Shown: positions 49,375 to 58,090 of the stretch, piece after piece
Layout of the letters: each line of letters starts with the position of its first letter
How positions within the stretch are numbered: the first letter of the stretch is position 1
Source of the DNA: Aeromicrobium panaciterrae
GTDB lineage: Bacteria > Actinomycetota > Actinomycetes > Propionibacteriales > Nocardioidaceae
Reading direction: 5' to 3'
Length of the DNA stretch: 64,000 nucleotides
NCBI RefSeq assembly: GCF_031457275.1
Contig: NZ_JAVDWH010000001.1
Coordinates: 2,294,001 to 2,358,000 of the forward strand
Position numbers and translations under genes: made by a program
The notes under the pieces: generated by a model
The model's input: the letters and a program-made list of their open reading frames with translations, nothing else
Databases searched by the model: none
What the model was told of the DNA's origin: nothing

Positions 49375-51087
49375 TCACTTTCCGAGCTCGATCGAGGCAC
49401 CGGGGATGGCATCCAGCAACTTGCGCGTGTAGGCCTCGCGCGGGTTGTCGAACACCTCGGTGACCGAAGCAGACTCCACGACCTTGCCGTCCTGCATCAC
49501 CAGCACGTTGTCAGCAATCTGACGTACGACTGCGAGGTCGTGCGTGATGAACAAGTAGCTCAGACCAAGCTCGGCCTGCAGGTCATTGAGTAGCTCCAGG
49601 ATCTGGGCCTGCACCAACACATCGAGCGCCGAGACAGCCTCATCGCAGATGACAACCTCGGGCTCAAGAGCCAGAGCACGTGCGATCGCCACGCGCTGAC
49701 GCTGACCACCCGACAACTCCCCCGGATAGCGCGACATCACCGTCGTCGGCAGCGAAACTCGATCGAGTAGATCGCGTACGCGGGCCTCGCGCTGCTTGTT
49801 GGTGCCGATGTCATGCGTGCGGAGCGGCTCCTCGATCGACTTGTAGATCGAGTAGAGCGGATCGAGTGACGCATACGGGTTCTGGAACACCGGCTGCATC
49901 TGACGACGCAGGCGCAGGCGCTCTTCCTTGGACTTGAGGTCGCGCAGGTTGTGACCGTCGAACAGCACATTGCCCGAGGTCGGCGGCAACAGGTCGAGGA
50001 CCATGCGTGCCACTGTCGACTTGCCCGAGCCGGACTCGCCAACGATTGCCGTCGTCGTACCGCGCTTGAGCGTGAACGACACGTCATCCACGGCTGCAAA
50101 CGGGATCTTCTGCCAGGGCTTGGCACCGCGCAGCGAGAAGATCTTCGTCAGGTTCTCGACCACGATGATGTCGGTCTTGCCCTTGCCGAGCTCGGTCTCG
50201 CTGTGGGCGATCTCCTCGGCGATCTCGGCGGCAGTCTGCACCGCCTGCTCCCGCACTTCCGCGCGCGCCTTGATGGACGACAGCCGCTGGGACGCCAACG
50301 ACGGCGCCTTCGAGACCAAACGCTTGGTGTACGGGTGCTCAGGGTTCTGCAGAATTGCCCGCGCCGGACCTGACTCGACGACCCGACCGCGGTACATCAC
50401 GACGAGGTGGTCGGCACGTTCTGCAGCAAGGCCGAGGTCGTGGGTGATCAGCATGACCGCGACACCGAGGTCATCTGTCAGCTTGTCGAGGTGATCGAGG
50501 ATCTGCTTCTGGACCGTCACGTCGAGAGCCGAGGTCGGCTCGTCGGCAATCAGCAGCTTCGGTCGAGCAGCAAGACCCATCGCGATCAGAGCACGCTGAC
50601 GCATTCCGCCCGAGAACTCGTGGGGGTACTGGCGTGCACGACGCTCAGCGTCCGGCAGACCAGCCTCCTCGAGCAGCTCGACGACGCGCTTGTCAGCGGC
50701 CGCACCAGTCGCAACACCGTTGGCGACGAGTGCTTCCTTGATCTGCGCTCCAACCCGCCACAGCGGGTTGAGGTTGGACATCGGGTCCTGAGGAACGAGG
50801 CCGATCGAAGATCCACGAAGTGCGAGGATCTGTCCCTTGCCGGCGTGGCTGATGTCGGCGCCATCGAACTTGATCGCACCGCCGGTCACCTTGCCGGTGC
50901 CGGGCAGCAACCCGATCACGGCGTGCGCAAGAGTCGACTTGCCCGAACCGGACTCGCCCACGATCGCAATGGTCTGACCGGGATAGATCGTCAGGTTGGC
51001 GCCATCGACGGCCGTGAGGATCTCCTTGCCAGCGTGGAAGCCGACGCTCAGGTCTTCGATCTGGAGAAGGGGTGTGGAGTTGTTCAC
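49375..51087 (-). CDS. Fused peptide ABC transporter ATPase (DppD-DppF type)
   Basis: A 570-residue protein with two ABC domains. Each has Walker [10 protein letters not shown] (about residues 45 and 350), a signature motif ([15 protein letters not shown] and [15 protein letters not shown]) and Walker B ([12 protein letters not shown] and [12 protein letters not shown]; the second has Ala at the third position instead of the usual Pro-Thr). In peptide systems these are usually two genes, DppD and DppF. It energises uptake through the permeases encoded just upstream and overlaps dppC by 4 bp. Confidence 0.93.
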   Translation of the reverse strand: MNNSTPLLQIEDLSVGFHAGKEILTAVDGANLTIYPGQTIAIVGESGSGKSTLAHAVIGLLPGTGKVTGGAIKFDGADISHAGKGQILALRGSSIGLVPQDPMSNLNPLWRVGAQIKEALVANGVATGAAADKRVVELLEEAGLPDAERRARQYPHEFSGGMRQRALIAMGLAARPKLLIADEPTSALDVTVQKQILDHLDKLTDDLGVAVMLITHDLGLAAERADHLVVMYRGRVVESGPARAILQNPEHPYTKRLVSKAPSLASQRLSSIKARAEVREQAVQTAAEIAEEIAHSETELGKGKTDIIVVENLTKIFSLRGAKPWQKIPFAAVDDVSFTLKRGTTTAIVGESGSGKSTVARMVLDLLPPTSGNVLFDGHNLRDLKSKEERLRLRRQMQPVFQNPYASLDPLYSIYKSIEEPLRTHDIGTNKQREARVRDLLDRVSLPTTVMSRYPGELSGGQRQRVAIARALALEPEVVICDEAVSALDVLVQAQILELLNDLQAELGLSYLFITHDLAVVRQIADNVLVMQDGKVVESASVTEVFDNPREAYTRKLLDAIPGASIELGK

Positions 51088-52058
51088 TTCTTCCTCGCCT
51101 TCGGGTCGAGGGCTTCGCGTACGGCCTCACCCAGCAGGATGAAGCCGAGGACGGTGAGTGCTAGAGCGGCTGCCGGTACGTACATGACGTTGAGGTGCTG
51201 ACCGGAACGAACCTGCACCTGAGCATCCGACAGGTCGTTGCCCCATGAGGCAACGTTCTGCGGGAGGCCAAGGCCCAGGAATGACAGCGATGCCTCGGCA
51301 ACGATGAACACGCCCAGCGAGATCGTCGCCGTCACAATGACCGGCGCCAACGCGTTGGGGACGATGTGGCGACGAAGGTTCTTCATCTTCGATGCGCCGA
51401 TTGCGGTCGCGGCGTCGACGAACTCGAGGTTCTTGATCTCGAGCACCGCTCCTCGCATCTGGCGAGTGATCTGTGGCCAGGCAAACAAAGCAAGGGCCAT
51501 CACCACCACCAGGACTGAGGCCCAGAACCCACGATCGGGGAACGTGTTGTTGAGGACCGAGATGACCACGATGCACGCGAGCAGCAACGGGATCGAGAAG
51601 AAGATGTCGCTGAAGCGAGAGATCAACGTGTCGGCGATGCCGCCGTAGAAGCCCGCGATCGCACCCGTCACCATGCCGAGAATGGCCGTGATGATCGTGG
51701 TGAGCACTCCGACGGCAACCGAGGCACGCGCGCCGTAGACCGCGTTGGCCCACACATCTTCACCCTGCTGGTTGAAGCCGAACGGGTGACCTTCGCTCGC
51801 AGGAGCGAAGCTGTTCTCCAGCTTGCCCACGGCGTCGGCGGAAACGTCAGTGAACAACCCAGGAAGGAAGATCATCGCTGCAATGACCGCGAGGATGGCG
51901 ACGGCGAACCAGAACAGGAACGACGTCCGCAGACGCTTCCAGGCTTCCTTCCACTGGTTTTCGGGCACCGCGTCGACGTTGACTGCGTCAATCGCTCGTA
52001 GCGGGGTCTCTTCGATCGGGGCGACGAATCGCTCCTGGCCCTCTCGTGTCTCAGACAT
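51084..52058 (-). CDS. dppC: Peptide/nickel ABC permease, DppC type
   Basis: A 324-residue inner membrane permease with an N-terminal helix (FLFWFAVAILAVIAAMIFLPG), a periplasmic loop with HPFGFNQQGEDVWANAVYGARASVAVG and four to five further helices. The EAA loop region is ATAIGASKMKNLRRHIVPNALAP. ATG 52058 is chosen over an in-frame upstream start because it overlaps the dppB stop by 8 bp and matches the family length. Confidence 0.92.
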   Translation of the reverse strand: MSETREGQERFVAPIEETPLRAIDAVNVDAVPENQWKEAWKRLRTSFLFWFAVAILAVIAAMIFLPGLFTDVSADAVGKLENSFAPASEGHPFGFNQQGEDVWANAVYGARASVAVGVLTTIITAILGMVTGAIAGFYGGIADTLISRFSDIFFSIPLLLACIVVISVLNNTFPDRGFWASVLVVVMALALFAWPQITRQMRGAVLEIKNLEFVDAATAIGASKMKNLRRHIVPNALAPVIVTATISLGVFIVAEASLSFLGLGLPQNVASWGNDLSDAQVQVRSGQHLNVMYVPAAALALTVLGFILLGEAVREALDPKARKK

Positions 52059-52977
52059 AACGGATCCTCGGGTCAAGTAGGGCGTAGATCAAGTCCACCA
52101 GGAGGCTCATGAGCACGTAGACCATGACCATGAACGTCACAATTGCGACGACAGTCGAGGTCTCGCCCTTTTGGATGGCGACGTAGGCCGCGTTGCCGAT
52201 GCCCGGCACGTTGAAGATGGTCTCGGTGATGACAGCGCCAGCCATCAACGAACCGAGGTTGATGCCGATGTAAGTGACGACTGGCACCAGCGAGTTGCGG
52301 AGCACGTGGTTCCTGATGACGAGTCGCTCCGAGAGTCCCTTGGCACGAGCCGTACGTACGTGGTCGGCGCTGAGGTTCTCAGCCACCGAGGTGCGAGTGA
52401 GTCGGATTGTGTAAGCGAAGTTGGCGATGGCCAGCACGATCGCCGGAAGGATCAAGTCGCCAATCGTCCAGTCACTACCGACCGTCGGAGACGTCCATCC
52501 CAGTTTCACACCGAACACGAGCTGCATCACGAAGCCGACCACGAAGATCGGGATCGAGATGAGGAGCAGTGAGACGACCAGGGCGCTCGAGTCGAACCAG
52601 CCATTGCGGCGGAGACCGGCGAACGTACCGATGGCGATACCGAGAACCGCGTCGATCGTCAGGGCCATGAGGGCGAGGACAACGGTGACCGGGAAGGTCT
52701 GCTTGATCAGGTCGAAGACGGGCTGACCGGCGAAGGTCTCACCGAAATTGAAAGTTAGGGCGTTCTTGGCGAACTGGAACCACTGGACGAACAGCGGGTC
52801 GTCGAGGTGGTACTGCGCAGCGAGCGCGTCGCGTACTTCTTGGGAGACCGGCTTGTTGCCGGCCAAGTTGAGAATCGGGTCGCCCGGTCGCAGCTTCAGC
52901 AAGATGAAGAGGATCAGCGTGGCGCCCAGAAACACTGGGATGGTTTGCAACAACCGCTTGGCGACGTACCACCACAT
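52051..52977 (-). CDS. dppB: Peptide/nickel ABC permease, DppB type
   Basis: A 308-residue permease with six helices. MWWYVAKRLLQTIPVFLGATLILFILL is the N-terminal helix, the GDPILNLAG and LDDPLFVQW loop follows, and the EAA loop is RTARAKGLSERLVIRNHVLRNSLVPVVTYIG. ATG 52977 has an AAGGAGG ribosome binding site. It lies 141 bp after the binding-protein gene, with a strong hairpin in the gap. Confidence 0.93.
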   Translation of the reverse strand: MWWYVAKRLLQTIPVFLGATLILFILLKLRPGDPILNLAGNKPVSQEVRDALAAQYHLDDPLFVQWFQFAKNALTFNFGETFAGQPVFDLIKQTFPVTVVLALMALTIDAVLGIAIGTFAGLRRNGWFDSSALVVSLLLISIPIFVVGFVMQLVFGVKLGWTSPTVGSDWTIGDLILPAIVLAIANFAYTIRLTRTSVAENLSADHVRTARAKGLSERLVIRNHVLRNSLVPVVTYIGINLGSLMAGAVITETIFNVPGIGNAAYVAIQKGETSTVVAIVTFMVMVYVLMSLLVDLIYALLDPRIRYV

Positions 52978-53072
52978 GGGTTGGCCTCCTTGAGTCCGTG
53001 GAAGGGCAGATCACGGATGGCCGCCACGGTACTCCCCGTGTTGAACCATCCGCCTGGGAGGCCCGACGAGAC

Positions 53073-53096
53073 GGGGGCAGCCAGGTGGCTGCCCCC
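53073..53096 (-). terminator. Hairpin between binding-protein gene and dppB
   Basis: GGGGGCAGCC and GGCTGCCCCC form a perfect 10-bp stem with a 4-nt loop, 23 bp after the binding-protein stop. No U-tract follows. It may stabilise the binding-protein mRNA or partly terminate, giving more binding protein than permease. Confidence 0.6.
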
Positions 53097-53118
53097 GCTC
53101 GTTAGTCGGACCTGGCTA

Positions 53119-54756
53119 CTACTTGGTGAGCTTGTAGTAGTCGGGCTTCTGCTTCCAGTTGAACTCGAACCCGTTGAGGTCCTTGTTCGTCACTGCGGTG
53201 GCGTTCTGGTACCACAGCGGGATGGCCGGCAGTTCCTTCAGAAGGATGGCCTGAGCTTCACCGATGAGCTTGTAGCGCTCATCGCCCTCAGCGGCCGAAG
53301 CCTCCGAGATCAGCTTGTCGAATGCCGGGTTGGTGTAGTCACCGTCGTTCGAACCTGCGCCAGTGGCGTAGATCGGACCGAGGTAGTTGAGCATCGACGG
53401 GTAGTCGGCCTGCCAACCGGTACGGAAGGCGGTCTTGATCGTGCGCTCGGTGACTTCCTTGCGGAGCTCATCGAACGTCGGGTAGACCTTCGGCTCGGAG
53501 TCGATGCCGAGGACGTTCTTGACCTGGTTGGTCATCGCCTCGGTGAACTCCTTGTTGCCAGCGCCGTCAGCGTTGTAGGCGACAACGAACTTGCCGTCCC
53601 ACTTCGAGATTGCGTCAGCCTCGGCCCACTTCTTCTTGGCCTCTTCAGCGTTGAAGGTCAGGACGTCATTGCCCTCGACCTTGTCCGTCCAACCATCGAG
53701 CACGGGCGAAGTGAAGTCCTTCGCGGGTGTACGAGCGTTGTTGAAGATCTTCTCGGTGATCTCGGGGCGGTTGATGGCCAGCGAGATGGCAGCGCGACGC
53801 AGGTCGCCCTCAGCACCTTCGAAGTGAGCAAGCTTCTCGGGAATCGTCAGCGAGGAGAAGCTCGAACCGGGCTCGTTGTACGCCGCAACCTTGTCGTCGC
53901 TCTCGAATGTGGTGAGCGCGCTCGGCGGCACCTGGTCGAGAACATCGAGGTTGCCCGACTGAACGTCGGTGTAAGCAGCGTCAGTTCCGCCACCTGCGTA
54001 GAACTTGAACACCAGTCCGCCGTTCTTCGGCTTGTGGATTCCGTCGTAGTCCGGGTTGGGCTCAAGCGAGATCTGCTTGTTGCGCTCCCAGCCGCTCTTG
54101 GTCAGCTTGTACGGACCGTTACCGATCGGACGCTCGCCGAACTCCTTGGTGATCTTGCCGTCGGGGCCATAGGCGCTTTCGGGGACCGGGAAGTAAGCCG
54201 AGTAGCCGAGGCGGAGCGGGAAGTCCGACTCCGGTGCCTTCAGCGTGACGGTGAACGTGCTGTCGTCAACAACCTTCAGGCCCTTGACCGTGTCGCCGTC
54301 GACAGTGTTACCGATGTCGTCGGTGCCCTCGATCGGGTAGAAGAAGTAGTTGTTGAGCTGCTTGTTGGCAGGGTTGGCGCCGTAGTTCCACGCCTTCACG
54401 AACGAGTCAGCCGTGATGGCCTCACCGTTGGTGAACTTCTCGCCACTCTTGATCTTGACGGTCCAAACCTTCTTGGCCGCGTCAGGCTCGATGGACTCAG
54501 CGACCTCGTTGGTGACCGAACCGTCGGTGTTGTAGGCAACCAGACCCGAGAACAGGTTGTCGAGCGGGTCACCGCCACCGACCTCGTTGGTAGCCGTCGG
54601 GATCAGCGGGTTCTGCGGGTTGGTCCCGTAGACCGTGATGACCGAATCGGTTCCGCCGGACTTATCGTCGCTTCCGCCACCGCAAGCCGCCAAGGTAAGG
54701 CTGCCGACAGCGACGAATGCCACACCCGCAAGGCGTGTACGCCGAGAGAGTCGCAT
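53119..54756 (-). CDS. Peptide-binding lipoprotein of the ABC transporter (DppA/OppA type)
   Basis: A 545-residue SBP_bac_5 protein. The start ATG 54756 has an AGGAGG site and begins a lipoprotein signal MRLSRRTRLAGVAFVAVGSL with lipobox LTLAAC, so the Cys is lipidated. The mature protein has the family openings INPQNPLIPTATN and WTVKIKSGEKFTNGEAITADSFVKAW, and ends in LPLWYQNATAVTNK. First gene of binding protein-dppB-dppC-ATPase. Substrate (peptide, nickel, or other) is not readable. Confidence 0.92.
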   Translation of the reverse strand: MRLSRRTRLAGVAFVAVGSLTLAACGGGSDDKSGGTDSVITVYGTNPQNPLIPTATNEVGGGDPLDNLFSGLVAYNTDGSVTNEVAESIEPDAAKKVWTVKIKSGEKFTNGEAITADSFVKAWNYGANPANKQLNNYFFYPIEGTDDIGNTVDGDTVKGLKVVDDSTFTVTLKAPESDFPLRLGYSAYFPVPESAYGPDGKITKEFGERPIGNGPYKLTKSGWERNKQISLEPNPDYDGIHKPKNGGLVFKFYAGGGTDAAYTDVQSGNLDVLDQVPPSALTTFESDDKVAAYNEPGSSFSSLTIPEKLAHFEGAEGDLRRAAISLAINRPEITEKIFNNARTPAKDFTSPVLDGWTDKVEGNDVLTFNAEEAKKKWAEADAISKWDGKFVVAYNADGAGNKEFTEAMTNQVKNVLGIDSEPKVYPTFDELRKEVTERTIKTAFRTGWQADYPSMLNYLGPIYATGAGSNDGDYTNPAFDKLISEASAAEGDERYKLIGEAQAILLKELPAIPLWYQNATAVTNKDLNGFEFNWKQKPDYYKLTK

Positions 54757-54960
54757 GGATTCCTCCTGTGATTGTGTGTGCACGCTGAGCGCGCGCACCC
54801 CCATTGCTATCACTGGTACTGGTTCACGGAATAGCGCGGAAGGGCTCCGTAATCAAAGTGTTACCAAACTCAGGCGGGGGAAATCCGGCATACGAATTTT
54901 GAATGTCAATAGTTCCAGCGGATCACTCTGACATCGCCCGGTCGAATCAGGCGCAAATGA
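54757..54960 (-). promoter_or_regulatory. Upstream region of the peptide transporter operon
   Basis: 204 bp between the etfA terminator and the binding-protein start, AT-richer than its surroundings. Candidates on the minus strand are TTGATT with a 17-bp spacer to TATTCC, and a TTGACA at 54905-54910 without a clear -10. No gene is seen. Confidence 0.35.
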
Positions 54961-54993
54961 CGAACGGCCGGCCCCAGTGGGACCGGCCGTTCG
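54961..54993 (-). terminator. Terminator downstream of etfA
   Basis: CGAACGGCCGG and CCGGCCGTTCG form an 11-bp perfect stem, extended by CCC/GGG inside, 21 bp after the etfA stop. The minus strand continues GTCATTTGC, so it is a GC-rich, poorly U-tailed terminator of the kind common in this group. It separates etf from the peptide transporter operon. Confidence 0.75.
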
Positions 54994-55014
54994 AAAGGGT
55001 GAGCGTGTTGCTGA

Positions 55015-55956
55015 TCAGCCCTTGCGCTTCTTGATCTCATCGGTGGCCTGCGGGAGGACCGTCTTGAGGTCTCCCACGACACCGAAGTCGACGAGCTCGA
55101 AGATCGGTGCTTCGTCGTCCTTGTTGACCGCGATGATCGTCTTGGACGTCTGCATACCGGCACGGTGCTGGATCGCGCCCGAGATGCCGTTGGCGACATA
55201 CAGCTGGGGCGAAACCGTCTTGCCGGTCTGACCGATCTGGAACGAGTGCGGGTACCAACCCGAGTCAACCGCTGCGCGCGAGGCGCCAACAGCTGCACCG
55301 AGCGAGTCAGCGAATGCCTCGACCTCGGAGAAGTCACCGCCAGTACCGCGTCCACCTGCGACGACGATGGCAGCTTCGGTGAGCTCGGGGCGACCCGACT
55401 CTGCCTTGGGCTGTGAGTCAGTGATCTTGGCACCCTTGGCTGCATCCGAGATGTCGACCGAGACGGCCTCGACAGCGCCGGCGCCAGCCGATGCCTCGGG
55501 GTTGGCCGAGTTGGGCTTGACGGTGATGACCGAGGCACCCTTGGTGACCTTGGACTGGACCGTGAAGTTACCGGCGAAAACCGACTGCGTCGTCACACCA
55601 TCAGCGGTGACGTCGACAGCGTCGGTGATGAGACCCGACTCGATCTTGAGAGCGACGCGAGCGGCGATCTCCTTGCCCTCGGCGCTCGAGGACAGCAGCA
55701 CAGCTGCGGGCGACGAGTCGCCAGCAATCTTCGCGATTGCCTCAGCCTTGGGCGCGACCAGGAAGTCGGTGTAGGCAGCGTCATCGAGCTGGTAGATCTT
55801 TTCAGCGCCGTGCTCAGCGAGCACGGACGGCACAGCGCCGCCGCCGAAGTAGATCGCGGACGGCTCGCCGAGACGCTTGGCGATCGTCAGCAGTTCGAGG
55901 GTGGGCTTGGTAACGGCTCCGTCGACGTGGTCGACGACTACGAGAACTTCAGACAT
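55015..55956 (-). CDS. etfA: Electron transfer flavoprotein alpha subunit
   Basis: A 313-residue subunit carrying FAD, passing electrons from acyl-CoA and similar dehydrogenases to the quinone pool through ETF-QO. The N-terminal domain is [20 protein letters not shown]; the C-terminal FAD domain has the ETF-alpha signature around [53 protein letters not shown] and INVNK-like [23 protein letters not shown]. It lies 14 bp after etfB. Confidence 0.95.
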   Translation of the reverse strand: MSEVLVVVDHVDGAVTKPTLELLTIAKRLGEPSAIYFGGGAVPSVLAEHGAEKIYQLDDAAYTDFLVAPKAEAIAKIAGDSSPAAVLLSSSAEGKEIAARVALKIESGLITDAVDVTADGVTTQSVFAGNFTVQSKVTKGASVITVKPNSANPEASAGAGAVEAVSVDISDAAKGAKITDSQPKAESGRPELTEAAIVVAGGRGTGGDFSEVEAFADSLGAAVGASRAAVDSGWYPHSFQIGQTGKTVSPQLYVANGISGAIQHRAGMQTSKTIIAVNKDDEAPIFELVDFGVVGDLKTVLPQATDEIKKRKG

Positions 55957-55970
55957 AGGTCAGTTCCTTC

Positions 55971-56750
55971 TCAGACGAACTTCTTGGAGGCAAGGAACTC
56001 GGCGAGCTTGGTGCCGCCGTCTCCCTCATCGGTCACGATTTCGCCGGCAGTGCGTGCCGGGCGGGGCTCGAACGACTCAACCTTGGACCAGGCGTTGTCG
56101 AGGCCGACGCTTGCAGCGTCGAGGCCGAGGTCAGCGAGGCTCCATTCCTGGACCTCTTTCTTCTTCGCGGCCATGATGCCCTTGAACGACGGGTAGCGAG
56201 CTTCGCCGGTCTGGTCAGTGACGCTGACGACGACCTTGCCGGTCGCCTCAACCGTCTGAGCAGCTACGTCGCCATCGCGACGGATCTTGACCGTGTCGCC
56301 ATCGACGGTGACCTCGGAAGCGAAAGTCACGGCGGGGACGCCGAGACGCTCGGCGACGAGAGTCGGGACAACGCCCATGCCACCATCAGTCGAGGTCATG
56401 CCGAAGAACAGCAGGTCGTAGTCGAGCTTCTTGATCGCTTCAGCCAACACGAGGGACGTGGCGAAGGCGTCAGAACCGTGGATCGCATCGTCCTTGACGT
56501 GTACGCCAGCATCGGCGCCCATCTGCAGAGCCTTGCGGATCGCATCAGCTGCATCGTCCGGGCCAACTGTAAGGACGGTTACTTCGCCCTCACCGGCCTC
56601 GATGATCTGCAGTGCCTGCTCGACCGCGTACTCGTCGAGCTCCGACAGCAGGCCGTCAACGCCATCACGGTCAACGGTGTTGTCAGCGTTGAACGAGCGG
56701 TTGGCGGTTGCGTCTGGGACGTACTTGACCGCAACAACGATCTTGGTCAC
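55971..56750 (-). CDS. etfB: Electron transfer flavoprotein beta subunit
   Basis: A 259-residue subunit with KIVVAVKYVPDATANRSFN at the start, LDEYAVEQALQI, VTVLTVGPDDA and the C-terminal KGIMAAKKKEVQEWSLADLG, the ETF-beta signature region. GTG 56750 has an AGGAGGG ribosome binding site. It precedes etfA. The 181-bp region upstream contains a weak TAACAT hexamer but no clear promoter. Confidence 0.95.
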   Translation of the reverse strand: MTKIVVAVKYVPDATANRSFNADNTVDRDGVDGLLSELDEYAVEQALQIIEAGEGEVTVLTVGPDDAADAIRKALQMGADAGVHVKDDAIHGSDAFATSLVLAEAIKKLDYDLLFFGMTSTDGGMGVVPTLVAERLGVPAVTFASEVTVDGDTVKIRRDGDVAAQTVEATGKVVVSVTDQTGEARYPSFKGIMAAKKKEVQEWSLADLGLDAASVGLDNAWSKVESFEPRPARTAGEIVTDEGDGGTKLAEFLASKKFV

Positions 56751-56931
56751 GAGGGACCCTCCTGTGAGTTAGGGGTGCAGAGCCACCATCCCATGGCGCA
56801 GGGCGCCGGATCGAAGTGGTCTCTTGTGACCTGAATGTTACCGAGGCGTAGCAATGGGAGCGACCCCCAGCGGCATGGGTTAGGTCACACCACGTTGCTC
56901 GCGCAACGCGTCAATTGACCGACTCCAGGAG

Positions 56932-57756
56932 TCAGTCGTCCTCGGCACGCGAACGCAGGAACGACTGCGCGAACAGACCGAGAACGAGATATCCGAGCGC
57001 TCCAAGTCCCCAGGCCACGAGTGATTCCTTGCTTTCGCCGTTGACTCCTGAGAACGAGAACAGGCCTCCAAGCGGACCGACGAGCGCATCACAGATGTTG
57101 GAGACGAGTTTGAACAGCCCGCCTTCATCCTGCGGATTGAGCGCCACCATGAACGCGCCGATCGCAAGGATCACTGAGAACACGAATCCGAGGGCTCCGA
57201 GCACAACCGCGAGGGTTGGCACGAAGTTGGACGGTGCGTCCTCGTCGTCGCCCGTCCGGTCAGCCTGTTCGGGCAGGAGTCGCTCGAGCAGAGACTTCTT
57301 GGGTTCGCGCGGGGCTTCGACGATGTGGTCGTCGTCAGCGCCCTGCGAAGGCGTTGCTGCGACCCTGACAGCCTTGGCATCCTCGCGCTCGGCCTTTGCT
57401 GCAGCCTTGGCGGCAGCAGCCTCCTCGCGCTCCTTCTGGCGTGCCGCAGCGAGCTCGGCCTTCGCAGCCTTGCGAGCCTCGGAGGCCTCGCGCTTGAGCT
57501 GTGCAGAGCGTTCCTTGGCCTCGCGCGCCTCACGCTCGCGCTGCTCTGCGTCTTCGTGGTCCTGCTGCAGCTTGGCCGCCACAGCAATCGGACGCTCTGA
57601 GCCGTCGCTGTCGTCGACGTCCGGTTCGGTCGTGGGCTGCTTGCGTGCGGCTCGAGCGGCGTCGCGGGCTTCGCGCTTGGCTTGGATAGCGGCCTCGCGT
57701 TCGAGTTTGGCTACAGCCTTGGCCTCGGCTTCATCAGCCTTGGCTCGTGCCCGCAT
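56932..57756 (-). CDS. C-terminal part of a split coiled-coil membrane protein
   Basis: From ATG 57756 this encodes 274 residues: an Ala/Glu/Lys-rich coiled coil (residues about 1-125), then two hydrophobic helices (VPTLAVVLGALGFVFSVILAIGAF and LVAWGLGALGYLVLGLFAQSFL) and an acidic end. The frame is open and coding-like upstream to a stop at 58150-58152, with no other ATG or GTG start. The same Ala/Glu-rich composition continues into the ORF upstream in another frame, so this is probably the C-terminus of one larger protein. It is not recognised as a known family. Confidence 0.65.
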   Translation of the reverse strand: MRARAKADEAEAKAVAKLEREAAIQAKREARDAARAARKQPTTEPDVDDSDGSERPIAVAAKLQQDHEDAEQREREAREAKERSAQLKREASEARKAAKAELAAARQKEREEAAAAKAAAKAEREDAKAVRVAATPSQGADDDHIVEAPREPKKSLLERLLPEQADRTGDDEDAPSNFVPTLAVVLGALGFVFSVILAIGAFMVALNPQDEGGLFKLVSNICDALVGPLGGLFSFSGVNGESKESLVAWGLGALGYLVLGLFAQSFLRSRAEDD

Positions 57757-58090
57757 TTCCTCGTCACCGTCGTCGCCTGAGGCCGCAGCTTCACGGGCTG
57801 CCAGCTTGGCTGCCCTCGCCGCCGCACGGTCCTCGTCACGGGCTGCCTTGGCGGCGGCCTTCTCCTCAGCGCGAGCTGCCCTGGCCTCGGCCTTTGCCTG
57901 CAGACGTGCTGCGCGATCGGATGCCTTGGCTTCAGCCTGCGCCTGACGGCGTTCTTCCTTCGACGGCCCAGCGTCTACGACGTCAGTGACCTCGTTGCTG
58001 CCAAAGATCGACTGAATTGCCGCTGCGGTCTTGAGGCCAGGCGCACCGCTTTGGGGCGTGGCTGACTCTTCTACCTCGAGGTCGTGAGAA

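Noticed and set aside
56905-56945. Short palindrome GACTCC-A-GGAGTC near the end of the coiled-coil frame
   Set aside because: Loop of one base cannot form a hairpin; no terminator features and the site overlaps coding sequence.
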